Shown: positions 31,146 to 42,783 of the stretch, piece by piece | Layout: each line of letters starts with the position of its first letter | Position numbering within the stretch: position 1 is the first letter of the stretch | Assembly (NCBI GenBank): GCA_033398695.1 | Contig: CM065802.1 | Span: forward strand, 147,050,096-147,114,095 | From: Orobanche coerulescens | Lineage: Eukaryota; Streptophyta; Magnoliopsida; Lamiales; Orobanchaceae | DNA length: 64,000 nt | Direction of reading: 5' to 3' | Notes under the pieces: generated by a model | Told to the model about the DNA's origin: nothing | Database searches by the model: none | Seen by the model: only the letters and a program-made list of their open reading frames with translations | Translations under genes and position numbers: made by a program

Positions 31146-31963
31146 AAACCAATCAAGTTTTGAAATGGCATCTTAGACTTGGTCATGTTGGTCAGACCAA
31201 GGTTTACAAGATGGAAAAAGATGGACTTATGGGTCCATTGGGATCAGATCCCTTTCCTACTTGTGATTCTTGCCTTAAAGGCAAAATGACTAAGTCCCCC
31301 TTCACAGGGACATTTGTAAGAGCCGCTGATAAACTGGGATTAATCCATACCGACGTATGTGGTGCTTTGGAAGCAGCACGTGACGGATATCAATATTTCA
31401 TTACGTTTACAGATGATAATACAAGGTATGGTTATGTATACTTAATGAAACATAAATCCGACGCCTTTGAGAAATTCCAGGAATTCAAGGCCCTAGTCGA
31501 TAAACAAACTGGTAATCATATCAAAGCACTTCGGTCGGACCGAGGTGGCGAGTATATGAGTATGGAGTTTGACGAGTTCCTTAAGGAACATGGAATAGTT
31601 TCACAACTAACACCTATAGGTACTCCTCAGTTAAATGGTGTGTCAGAAAGAAGGAACCGGACCCTGTTGAACATGGTCCGTTCCATGCTGGGCTATACTG
31701 ACTTGCCGATTTACCTATGGGGGTATGCACTCCTGACTGCCGCGTATATCTTGAACAGATGTCCTTCCAAAGCCGTTCCTAAAACTCCACATGAGATGTG
31801 GGAGGGAAGGAAACCAAGTCTTAATCACATTAGGATTTGGGGATGTCCCGCCTATGTCAAGAAGACTAAGGTGGAAAAGTTGGAATCTAGGTCTGCGAAG
31901 GGACGTTTCATTGGATTTCCGTCTGGGACGATGGGATATCTATTGTACATGCCCGAAGATTGA
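31146..31963 (+). pseudogene. pol: Copia-1 integrase
   Basis: The Copia-1 frame resumes after TatGAG-1. It holds a GAG-pre-integrase zinc module (HLRLGHVGQTKVYKM to CDSCLKGKMTKSPF) and an rve core with the DDE residues in HTDVCG, LRSDRGGEYMSMEFDEF and GVSERRNRTLLNM. The C-terminal end is KGRFIGFPSGTMGYLLYMPED. One stop, TGA 31961, interrupts an otherwise continuous frame into the RT (next codons RIVVALQAHFLEDEFI), consistent with CGA to TGA. The domain itself looks complete. Confidence 0.92.
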
Positions 31964-33088
31964 AGGATCGTTGTTGCTTTACAAGCACACTTCCTGGAAG
32001 ATGAGTTCATTCAGGAAGGCGGAGCAGGTAGAAGTATTTCTTTAGAAGAATACAATGAAACTCCTCGAGAGACACCAGTGCAAGAAACTGGAACCAAACT
32101 TTCTGAAACACAAGTACAACCACCTCGTAGGTCTAGTAGGGTGTCTCATTTACCTGAGAGGTATGGGCTTGTGCACTTGGAGGAGCTGGGTCTCCATGAG
32201 GTTACAAGTGATAGCCAAGAGACCGACCCAACAACCTATGACCAAGCGATGGTGGATGTAGACTCCGCGAAATGGCGTGAAGCTATGGAAGCTGAGATAG
32301 ACTCGATGCATGTCAATCAAGTATGGACTCTAGTAGTCCGCCCCAAGGGCATAGTGCCTATTGGGAACAAGTGGATCTACAAGAGAAAGACTGATGGTGA
32401 TGGCAAGGTTGACGCCTATAAGGCCAGGCTTGTGGCAAAGGGTTATACCCAGAAGGAAGGGATCGATTACCACGATACCTTCTCACCCGTAGCCATGATC
32501 AAGTCTATTCGCATGATGCTTGCTATAGCTGCCTACCACGATTATGAGATATGGCAAATGGACGTAAAGACGGCTTTCCTTAATGGATTCCTCGAGGAGG
32601 AAATCTATATGGAACAGCCTAAAGGCTTTGTGTCCGAAGTCGATATTCAGAAAGTGTGCAAGCTTCAGCGTTCCATTTATGGACTGAAGCAAGCGTCGCG
32701 TAGTTGGAACCTTCGTTTTGACGAGGCAGTCAAAGAGTTTGACTTCGTACAAAATGAAGAGGAACCTTGTGTATACAAGAGGGTTAGTGGGAGCAAGATC
32801 GCATTCTTAGTACTATATGTAGATGACATTCTACTAATAGGAAATGATGTAGGAATGCTTAGTTCTGTGAAAGCATGGCTTTCGAGTAATTTCTCCATGA
32901 AAGACTTGGTAGAAGCTACCTATATTCTTGGTATTCGACTCTACCGAGACAGAGCGAAGAGAACAATAGGTCTTTCCCAAGCCCTCTATATAGATAAAAT
33001 CTTAAAGCGATTTACGATGGATGATTCTAAAAGAGGGTTCCTACCGATGCAACATGGAATAAAACTCTCTTTGAAGATGTGTCCTTAA
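31964..33088 (+). pseudogene. pol: Copia-1 reverse transcriptase
   Basis: RVT_2-type RT in the same frame as the integrase. A linker (about 31964-32250) leads to KWREAMEAEIDSMHVNQVWT, NKWIYKRKTDGDGKVDAYKA, EIWQMDVKTAFLNGFLEEEI, YGLKQASRSWNLRF and the active site LYVDDILLIGND (YVDD at 32816-32827). The RT is uninterrupted until TAA 33086, a probable CAA-to-TAA change at the RT/RNase H boundary. Confidence 0.93.
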
Positions 33089-33797
33089 AGTGAGGAACAA
33101 CGAAAGGAAATGAGTAATATACCATATGCTTCGGCCGTGGTAGCCTTATGTATGCTATGTTGTGTACAAGACCTGACATTGCGCATGCTGTAAGCGTGGT
33201 GAGTAGGTTTCAGGCAAACCCAGGTAGGGAACATTGGACTGCCGTAAAGAACGTTCTCAAGTACTTACGAAGGACTAGAGATATGGTTCTGATGTATGGC
33301 GGTGGAGAATTGGATGTGGTGGGATTAACCGATTCGGACTTCCAAGGACTGAAGGATGACTCGATGTCCACTTTTGGCTACATATTTACTCTTAATGGAG
33401 GAGCAGTATCTTGGCGTAGTACCAAGCAAAGCGCATCGCGATTCCACTGTCGGTGAGTATCAAGCAGCCTCAGAGGCTTCCAAGGAAGGGTTCTGGATTA
33501 AGAAGTTTCTAGGAGAACTTCAAGTGATACCATGTGCTGAGCCGCCTGTTCCGTTGTACTGCGACAACGACGGAGCTGTAGCGCAGGCCAAGTAGCCAAG
33601 GTTTCACAACATCACCAAACATATTGAGAGGAAGTATCATCTCGTAAGAGAATTTGTTAGCAAGGGATACATTGTGCTGCACAGAGTAGACTCGTCCGAC
33701 AACGTCGCCGATCCACTGACCAAGCCACTTTCTCAGACTAGCTTGGAGCGTCATCTGGAGAACATGGGTATTAGAAACCATAGTGTGTGGCATTGAG
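33089..33797 (+). pseudogene. Copia-1 RNase H, three-way broken
   Basis: Copia RNase H with YAMLCTRPDIAHAVSVVSRF, TDSDFQG, GYIFTLNGGAVSWRS, then EYQAASEASKEGFWIKKFL, LYCDNDGAVAQAK, KHIERKYHLVREFV and DPLTKPLS. A base is lost near 33140 before MYAML, another shift occurs near 33440, and TAG 33593 interrupts the last segment. The natural end is TGA at about 33794, just before the polypurine tract. Confidence 0.9.
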
Positions 33798-33798
33798 T

Positions 33799-33811
33799 GC
33801 AAGTGGGAGAT
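33799..33811 (+). other. Polypurine tract of Copia-1
   Basis: GCAAGTGGGAGAT immediately before the 3' LTR start TGTTAGGAG. Confidence 0.75.
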
Positions 33812-35700
33812 TGTTAGGAGTATGCCCTCGAATGCCACTCAGAGGACATTGAGTGAGGGCATTGTACTTGTTATTATGTAAATCATCAATATAAGGCAAT
33901 GGATATTTCTTTATTTACTAGTAGTTACTGGCATTCCTAACTCGTAAATATACATGTAGAAACTAGTCCGTGTATTTGAGAGCAAAATGTTCCACTCCTT
34001 ATTGGATAAGGGGGTCGGCACTGGAAAGGTTAATAGCCCAAATACTTAATCGTTCGCAAGTCGATGAAACTTGACTGGGCATTAAGTTTATGTGAAGACT
34101 TGTATGACGTGTTCTTTGACAAGGAGAGTGCCTGTCGAACACTAATGGTTAGTGGGAGCACACGTTATAGGTATGCTAATTGGATTAGTATACTCGAACC
34201 GACTCACTCTCGATTCGTCACATGGATTTCACTCCGGGACAGTCAATGATGGAATCGAAAGGTTGTGATAGGTATTCGTGAACCTTCGACTTGAGGATTT
34301 AGTAGGGATGTGCTTGTGACGTCAAGATTTTCATTAGAGTAGTTCGACCCTATAAACCGGAAGGCGGGGGTCAACCTCGACGTGCATCTTGACGGGCAAG
34401 TAGCAGGTCCTACTGAATACCAAGATAGAATTCTTTCTCCCGTTAGTGAGCGGGTTATATGTCCTATGCGGTTATTGGCAGATAAGATCATAAGTCTTTG
34501 GCCAAAGCATTGGAGCTGGCTGTATTAGATACACGAGAGCTCGATGATCTTGATTTGCATTAACGCATGCATAGCGTCAAGTACAGATGGGGTTTAACTG
34601 ACCGTGACCCTATAACTTGATCAGGACATTTGAAATAAGGGTTTATACGTTTATTGGTATTCACGACAGAATGGTTCTTGAATGATCCCAATCATTCGTT
34701 CTCAGTTGGCGTACAGTGTAGGCCGCCAGGCTGGCTAGGTGGTGCTACTACTCTTTGGTTTTTCCCATTGCTGACTGCGACGTACCTACCGAGTCACGCA
34801 ATAGGATTGACGACGGAATGAATAAAGCTAATTCTTTCATTATGAATATTAGATATTGGATATCTAATTTTGGAACATTGGATGTTTAAATCGATTTATT
34901 GGATAAATTGATTTACGACCAAATGAATTAAATATATTACTCGGTGATTAATTTAATTCATGAATATAATTATTTCTTGGAGAAATTAATTATTTTATTT
35001 TGTATTTGATATGTTTAATTAATTGTATTAATTAAACGATATAAATACATCGGAACGGAATTGGAGTTTATCTGTTTGAACTCTCGGGAGTCCGAAATGA
35101 ACCGAACTCTTCCTATAATTCATCTTGGCCGCCGCCCCCCTTATTACCATGTGTGTGTATTGACTTGTCCCCATCATGGTTTTGGAATCTCATGTGATTG
35201 AGGGGACAAGCATCATATACATTATATAGGGGAATCAATCATGATATATGTATTTGTTTTCATGTGGGTTGAATAAGAATATATAGAATACTTTGATCTC
35301 TCATCCTCAACTTCACTTCTTGGCATTATACATATCATTGAGTTTGAGAGAGAGAAAATTGTTTTCTCTTTAGTCATCTTCTTCTTCAACCTTGTTCTTG
35401 TTTTTCTTAGAAAAAAATATCAAGACATAAAGAGAGAGTAAGATTAAAACACTTAGAGTGTAGTAGTCTTTACATATATAGCTTCATCACCTAGCTCTAG
35501 CCGTATCCTCGGAGGATAGCAAGGTGTTGTCATTCCGTTCGTTTTTCCGACGCGTGGCAAGTAGAGACGCGGTGCTTTCGGCGTTGGATCGTTCAAGGGC
35601 TTAGAGCAGATTGAACACGTAGAGATCAAACTAAAGCTTGGGGAATAGCTCAAGAGAAGGTTACCATTTAATCAATGGACTTCGAGGGTTAGTTTCTTAC
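33812..35700 (+). repeat. Copia-1 3' LTR, part 1
   Basis: It matches 13135 to about 14990 of the 5' LTR with scattered changes and one extra segment of about 37 bp near 35297-35333. It breaks off at TTTCTTAC, where TatGAG-2 begins at 35701, and resumes at 58166. Confidence 0.92.
35696..35700. other. TSD of TatGAG-2 (left copy)
   Basis: CTTAC, repeated at 58161-58165. The Copia-1 LTR reads through correctly when one copy is removed (TTTCTTACGACTCTTG, as at 14984). Confidence 0.93.
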
Positions 35701-36856
35701 TGTTGTTGCCCGAAATATTTATCCGAAGATGAAATACTGCTGGAATGGACGAACAACAAACGAGGTTGCGGGAGCACTTCCGAGGGGGTGTGAATAACAC
35801 AAGATTTGTCGGGTTTGTTAGGACCGGCCTTGAATGCTCTCGCGAGATGTTATTAATACAAATATTCATGGATACAAGTATTAATGTGAGAATCTAAGTA
35901 CAATGAGTGTAAAAAGATCCTATTATCCAGCTCTTGAGCGAAGCTTTGGTGTTCTTGCTCCCGGCCGATCGTCTTCTGTGTGAGAGAGGTTGAGAGGGAA
36001 GAAGGAACCGAGAGATAGTTGTTGTCAAGAGTAGGAGAAAGCCAAGTTGTGAGTATTGCTTGAATCGTAAAAAACCCGAGAGAAGAGATAGACTTCAGGG
36101 GGCAGAAATTCGGTCGCTTGGACAAGTGCAGGCAGCCTTCTATTTATAGGGGCTGAGGAGCCTTGTTTCCTGGCGGGCGATCGCCTTTCGTCCAATATAA
36201 TAATGGGGCGATCGTCTTTAAGTCACATGGGTTGTCTGCCTAAAGTCCAAGACAGCTGCTGGCAGCCAGCTGTGCGGTCCAATGAGGAGCCAGCACGCGT
36301 CCGGAGTCACTGTCACGGGCGGTCCTACTGACACCTTTCGGCGGGCCTGTCGGCTGGTGGAAAGATGACAGGCTGTGGTCAACGATTCGTGAAATGCGGA
36401 TCTTGTCTCGGCACTGCACGTGGGTTCAGTCCTGGGCTTCGGCTTTTGCCGACTGTATGACCATCAGCTTCAAGCGGCATGAGGCGGTCGTCATTGGTCG
36501 GTCACCAGGGGTCGGCATCGGTCGGTCACCAAGGGTCGATCGGCAAGTGCCGAGAGATGATCATCTGCTAGTCGGCCACCAGAAGTCGATCGCCAAGTAC
36601 CGAGAGACGATTGTCTTATATGTCGATCGCTCGGCATCGGGACTTGTCCTGGGACCTTCGGCCGTCCGATCTATCTCGACTGCTCGGCTATGGTTAGGCC
36701 GGCTGGCCTCTGGTCGGCAGTTCTGCCTCGGCTGCTCGGCTATGGCTAGGTCGACCGATCTCTGGTCGGCAGTTCTGCCTCGGCTGCTCGGCTATGGCTA
36801 GGTTGCCCGATCTATGAGGCGATCGCCGGTCGAAGAGTATAATTCTCGACACAACA
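35701..36856 (-). repeat. TatGAG-2 3' LTR (1156 bp)
   Basis: From TGTTGTTGCCCG to CGACACAACA. It differs from the other subfamily copies by an inserted stretch (about 36045-36120) shared with its own 5' LTR and by a duplicated segment CTGGTCGGCAGTTCTGCCTC (36710-36800). Confidence 0.92.
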
Positions 36857-37687
36857 ATTGCCCCCCAGCTTGCTCCGATGTTGAAGACATGGGGCAAGGT
36901 GGTTCTTGCTGGCGATCGTGTAAGATGAGGTCGGGCGATCCGGTCGATTGGCTAGATATCTTTCGGTCTTGTACATGCAACAAACAACATTGGCCAATCC
37001 CTCGTAGAAACTTGATTATTTCATCGCTGAGGAATCGTGCACAGTTGCGGAGTTCGATGGACCGACTCCATGACCGTGTCTTGTGCGCGAACGACATTGA
37101 CTGTCTCGTGACTCATTTTATTGTGAGGGTCCTCTGTTAGGCTGCGCCTCGCCTCGTATTTAAACGAAGGGCGTGCGGTCTTGGTCTAGAGGAGTCCTTG
37201 CGCGGGGCGTCGTCGGATTAATTAACTCCACTTCCGCGGCTTGTTTGCTCTGCTTCAACCTCGGCCCGCCATGAAGATGACGAACCTCGACGGTGTACGT
37301 TGAGACGAGGGTAGTGACGCGTCGCATTGTCCGGGTTCACCATGTTAGATGATGAACCTTTGAGGGCGGGCGATCGTGTCCACTGATTAGTTTTGGAGGG
37401 CCCTCAGACAACGCCGGCCTCATATTTAAATGAAGGGCAGGCGATCTTGGCCCAAAGGGACCTTGCATGGCCGAAGCAGCCGGTTCCATCGACTACCAGG
37501 ACCATGGCTGTATGTTGTGCGGTGGAGGCGATCTCGTGCCTTAGTCCATCATGTTAGATGGTGAACCGTATATGGCGAACGAGTCCTCCGGTTTTGGTGA
37601 TGTTGCATGATAATGGCGATCGGGCTGGAAGACTGGTGATCGTCGTTCGGCTGCCGATCGCATTATTCATAGGTTGATACCGGCAAT
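36857..37687 (-). other. TatGAG-2 polypurine tract and non-coding 3' region
   Basis: It parallels 27720-28600 of TatGAG-1, including both TATTTAAA blocks (about 37156 and 37421). It ends where LARD-2 enters at 37688. Confidence 0.75.
37683..37687. other. TSD of LARD-2 (left copy)
   Basis: GCAAT, against GCGAT at 45564-45568, one G-to-A change. Uninterrupted relatives read ACCGGCGATCGGGCTGG here, so the insertion hit a CGATCG site of TatGAG-2. Confidence 0.85.
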
Positions 37688-38062
37688 TGTAATACCCGTA
37701 ATTTCGATTTCCGGTAATTTCTTTTTTTTCGGCGGAAGTCCGTTTTGACGACTCGCTCATGACTTTTTCGTCAATCTGAGAATGATTAATTCTACACTTT
37801 TTGTCATCCGAGTTCGTTTCAGTGTCGTTTTGTTGAGTTCCGTGTCCTTAATCGACTTTTTCACGTGTCAGCTCGACTTTGTAAAGTCACCATTAATTCT
37901 TGGAAACTCCAAAAATTCTGAAACTTAGCAATATTAAATATCATCAAGTTAGCTTTTCAATGGCTCAAACGGTGAATCAATCGGAATCCGGACGGAGGAG
38001 TTATGGTCGAAATAGCTAAGACTGCACGATGTTCATTTTTGGTGTTGGAGTAGGCTGTACCG

Positions 38063-38164
38063 TGTGCCGCGGCACACTTCGGCTGGGCCGCGGCACTAAG
38101 CTAGTGCTGGGCAGTTTTTTTTGGCCGTGGGCCGCGGCACACTTGTCCTGTGCCGCGGCACACA
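38063..38164 (+). promoter_or_regulatory. Iterated GTGCCGCGGCAC palindromes, LARD-2 5' LTR
   Basis: Four sites with a shared GCCGCGGC core stand at about 38063, 38086, 38129 and 38149, two of them the full TGTGCCGCGGCACA. They occupy the expected U3 region 375-480 bp into the LTR, followed by a pyrimidine-rich stretch. I see no clear TATA box. A matching set is at 43159-43260. Confidence 0.6.
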
Positions 38165-39316
38165 GGGCAGATTAGCCTATTTCTGCGGATTTTGTGAGAT
38201 GTGCTCATTTTATCTCTTCCTTCATTCCTCCTTCTCTTGGGCGACCTTGTGGCGATTTTTGGGCGGTTTGGCATCATTAATCCCAGAGAACTTCATATTC
38301 TTCAAGTTCTTGGTATGGATTAACAACACCAACAATTGTTCTTCATCATTAATCCAAGGTAAATTCTTGAAACCTTACTTTTGGGTGATTTGGGGGTTTT
38401 TGCATTTTTGTCCGATTCGTTCCGTGTTGTTGATTAATTCATGTTGGGTATGATTAATCTTGGTAGTATTCTTGTGTTTAACATCATTTAATCCATTGTT
38501 CTTCTTCGAATCGAATTAAATTTCTTGATTTCACTCGAATCGACTTTTGGGGAATTTGTTCTTGATTTCGATTCTTGTCCGATTTTGATACATCAGTTGG
38601 TGTAGTATGATGTTATTAATCGTGTTCTATGGGTTGTATATCCATATTTCAAGTTTTTTCAACTCGATTAGTGATTCGAGTGTTCTTGGGAGTTATCGAA
38701 CATTGAGTGTTCGATTAAATGTCCCAATGAGTTTCCCTTCGATAGTTTATTGGGATTTCCGTTGTTTTGGCCTTGATTCTCGTCGTAACCATGTGTTATT
38801 GTGATGTGTTCGAGGATTCCGATGTTGAATCCCGTTTGGTGATTGATGATTCGTGTGGTGTTATTCTCGTAGTACTCGTGGTGCTATCGCGTTCTTGATA
38901 TTGTTCGGGGTTCGGGGCTATTCGACTGCGTCCCATCCGTCGTCTCGTTGCGATCGTGATTTCGAGGCAAGTACCTTGCCCATACAATTCTTATTTTGTG
39001 AATATGACAATTAGTGATCGTCTTTATGTGTTTGTTTGATTGTTTGAAATGAGTTTTCAAAAGATTTGGTTAGCCTTGTTAAAGGCCCTCTTTCAAAACC
39101 GTGTGTGTTTTATGATTGGTGTGTTTCGTGAACGAGTATATGAATCCTATGGATATGTTTGGTGTTAATGATGCACTTGGTATTTACGTGTGGACGTGTA
39201 TTGTTTCATTTCGGTGCATTGTGGTTTGACGTGGTGTTTTGCTAAGTGTTTGATGCCTCTGGATGAATGGTTTGTATATCCTTGGTGTGATATGTTATTT
39301 GTGCATGATTACTTCG

Positions 39317-39705
39317 CTCACCGTGGGTTGGTTCGACGGGACCATGACGGGAATTCCAATGGGTTGCGCCCTGGATTCACGAGCGGTGAATGTATTTTAC
39401 TCACCTCGGGGGGTCCGACGGGATCACGGAGGGAATTCTAATGGGTTGAGTCCGGGATTCAAGAGTAAAAACTTCACAGGTTGGTGTATATTTAGTGAAT
39501 GTATTTTACTCACTTCGGGGGGTCCGACGGGATCACGGAGGGAATTCCAATGGGTTGAGTCCGGGATTTACGAGTAAAAATTTCACAGATTGGTGTATAT
39601 TTAGTAGATGTATTTTACTCACCGTGGGTTGGTTCGACGGGGCCACGACGGGATTTCCAATGGGTTGAGTCCGGGAATCACGAGTGAAAATTTCACGAGT
39701 TGGTA
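39317..39705 (+). repeat. Tandem array, 109-bp period, LARD-2 5' LTR
   Basis: Units start at CTCAC(C/T) at 39317, 39400, 39509 and 39618 (spacing 83, 109, 109) and share GGTTCGACGGG or GGTCCGACGGG, ATTCCAATGGGTTG and CGGGATTCACGAG. LARD-1 has different arrays (78 and 92 bp) at the same place in its LTR. Confidence 0.88.
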
Positions 39706-40449
39706 TTGATTTTATGTCCGTCGAGGACACGTGACTTGGGTTTTGGCCCTGTGAACTGTTGTCGGTTTTCTATTTGCGAAAACAAAACCTTTGGGCTGTG
39801 ACCCTGTTGATTTTTGGAAAGAGAAGGATTCAGTAATCCTAAATTGTTTTCTATTAAAACTCTCGATGGCATTTTAAATTGTTTTATAAATTGTTTCCCT
39901 TTATTTGTGATCTTTCGGTTTTGGAAATATTTACCCAAACTCTTACCTCGGGAAGTACTTTTCCTCACGTTTGGATTTTTGGAGGATTCCTGGTTATTGT
40001 TATTCGTGGAATGTGAATTGTATGGCTCGTATTTGCACTTTGTTCTTGCACTAGAAAAACAGTAGAGTTTTGCTAACCCCCGAGTATTCGGGGGGTGGAT
40101 GTCTATTTTGCATTCTGGTTTGGAGCATAACACAGGGTCGGCACGAAGGATGATGAAAGATGATCGATACTAATCACATGAGGAATCGTACATTGTTTAT
40201 CGGTTCAATTGTACTTTATTTTCCGCTGCTATATTTTTCCCGTTGTACAGGTATGGTTGTGTTTTGACCCCTGCGTGGGCATGAGTTGTATTTGAGTTGT
40301 ATGTATTTATTGAAAGACCAAATTGGTCTATTGAGTCATTTTAGCCTCAAAGGCATGGTTGAGTTGTTATATGTTGTTACCAGCCTGGTAGATCCTTGAG
40401 GAAAGGTTCTACGGCGTGTAATATCCCTGAGCGGATTGGGGGTGTTACA

Positions 40450-42783
40450 TAAATGGTATCGGAGCTTAGGTTGTGGAAACCTAGGCTGTCGGGTCAGTGG
40501 TGTCTGTTGAGTTTTGTTTCGTCGGATTTTATCTGACTGAGTCGTGTCGCAACGCGTCGTCTGAGTTTGTTGGTCGTGATTAGTATCGTGGGGCGATCAT
40601 CATCTTCGTGCGACCTGTGGCTGTAAGTCTCCCTTCTTTGTGTTGTGCCTCGTGTGACACGAGCTATTTTTATGATTGTTTGTTCAATGACGGAATCCTC
40701 TTATGGATTTTGATTTCGTGATATGTGGTTATTTGACTCTAATATTTCGTTCATATGAGGAGTAGTGTTGCTGGATTTTGCATGTTGAACTGTATTTCTT
40801 TTATCCGATGCGTGAGTTCTTTTGTAATGACTTTCGGTATTTTACCGACCGAGTTTTATTTCGAAAACCGATTCCCTTAACCGAGTTTTTGGCATTATGG
40901 CCTTAATCGTTTTGGCGAAATTCTTATGACGGTATTTAGTATTTTGTAAATGGCTTTTGTGAGTTTTTGAAATATTACCGTCATCGGCCTTTTTGGCGTT
41001 TTTGTAAATGGTTTTTAGCACAGTGGGTTCGTGGCGGGACCCACGGCGCTATAAAGTTTTGTGTAATTACCTGAAATTTTTGGGCATTCTAGCCCATTGA
41101 ATTATCTTTGAAAACCTTGAGTATCTTAGAAAATAAATTTCGAGACGAACTTTTAAAATGAATTATTTTTTCGTGGTACATCCAAGGTGCCACAATATGT
41201 TTCCAAATTCTGCTACCTCGAGGACCAAAATGTTTTGAGATAATTTCAATGTTTTAGAAACACCTTTATTTAGACCTAAGTGTTGAATATTCTGAAAGTT
41301 TTTACTAAGAGAAAGTGTCCTCCTTTTTTATCTGATGTGAAATGGTTCTCCAAAGTCTCGATAACGATGTCTCACATTTGTACTTTTTTTGAAAGGTGAT
41401 ACTCAAGATCAACCGGTGTTCTTCTATAATTATTTTCAAAATGAGGTTTTCGTTTTTAAAACCTATCCATTCCCGTTTAAGGGCTGGGTATGTATGTATG
41501 ATGTTCTCATTCTCATTATGATGTTTCCTCCCGAGTATGATCGAATTGGTGGTGTGAGCGTCGCTTTCCACACATTTGTTGTGTTAGCCCTATGTGAGAG
41601 GTGGGATGTTGGTGTTGAATATTGTCGCCTCATGGTGATTTCTGCGTTGTCGCGCATATGCGAGCTGTTAGAGCTTGGTTTGGTATGGCCGTGTGCATCG
41701 GTAATCATTCCGTTATGTGTCGGTTGTTTAATGTCTTGTTACATTGCTCCTGTTTTTGTGAATTTCGTGGATGAGGTCGGGGGTAATACCCGTACTATTT
41801 TGATGTCTGTATTTTCTCTTTCTCCAGTCTATCGATTCGCTAATGCTCGTTGATACCTTATGAACTTGTTCTGTATTTCGGTTTCATCGTCCGAACGAAC
41901 CGTGATCGTGTTGTGGGTCGATCTAGTTATCGCTGTGACTTTTTCGAGTTCGGTTCGATTCTTGTGAACCTTGTTCGGAAGTGACATCATTTGGTTCTAT
42001 TAACTCTTCTATTCGACGTGGATCAGATTTTGAATTTCTGTATTTTCGACTCTGTCGACTCGTTTATGTTCGTTGACATTTTCTGAACTTTCCCTATCAC
42101 TTGCTTTTACTGATCGAATGAGGGTGGTATTGTTTCGGAATAACTCATTTGTCGTTGTGACTTTTCAATCGCTATTCCCTTTCCTGTGGAACTTATGGGA
42201 ATGCATGTCTTATTGTTCTCACCAGATCATCCTGGGAATTGTTGTTTGAATTTTATTATCCTTCGTGTTTCGGACATGATTGTTCAATTTTTGTTGTCTC
42301 GATCGTTTGTTTTTTTAGGTTTTTGTTCTCGTTTCATGATTGTTGAGCATTCAGGCTCCTTCGTAATTCCCTTAAGTTCGGGAAATTAGTCTCTTTTTCG
42401 ATCTTCCAACCCTTGGGCGGTGGAATTCCGTATTTGTTCAGCGATCGGCTCGTGTTTTGATTGATGTACCGTTGGGTCGGTCAATCTTATTGATTTTCGT
42501 TCGTTGTGTTTTGTGATTGTTCGGATAATTGACTTGACTATATTATCCGTTTGATGACGCTTGTCATTTGTTGGTTTTATTATATCCCTAACGGCGACGT
42601 TGTGTTCGTCGCCGTGGAGCGTGTTTTCACGCCGTATATTCCTTTGCGTTGCTTGTAACGTTTTGCCGATGGGCGTAAGTTACGCATTTCTTGTGTATCT
42701 CGTTGAGTTTTTCCTGGCGGGGATATTACTTCTCCCTACTTGTTTTAAGTTTCGGGACGAAACTTCTTTTAAGGAGGGTAGAA
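40450..42783 (+). mobile_element. LARD-2 internal domain, non-coding
   Basis: The primer site TGGTATCGGAGCTTAGG begins at 40454. A 154-codon ORF (41389-41853) is not conserved in LARD-1 (the frame stops soon after 12653) and has no recognisable domain, so I do not call it a gene. The segment near 41019-41055 (GTGGGTTC...GGGACCCACGGCGCTAT) resembles the LTR end of Tekay elements. The segment at 41777-41797 (GAGGTCGGGGGTAATACCCG) aligns with a better-preserved polypurine/LTR-start junction in LARD-1 (58587-58606). Confidence 0.8.
42771..42783 (+). other. Polypurine tract of LARD-2
   Basis: AAGGAGGGTAGAA just before the 3' LTR, after the block TTTCGGGACGAAACTTC. Confidence 0.75.

Larger units (their letters stand above)
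37688..40449 (+). repeat. LARD-2 5' LTR (2762 bp)
   Basis: It contains four palindromic TGTGCCGCGGCACA-type sites (38063-38164) and a tandem array (39317-39705). It is nearly identical to 42784-45563. Confidence 0.93.

Noticed and set aside
41389..41853. 154-codon ORF as a LARD-encoded protein
   Set aside because: The homologous frame in LARD-1 stops soon after 12653, and no domain or conserved motif is visible. It is a chance open frame.
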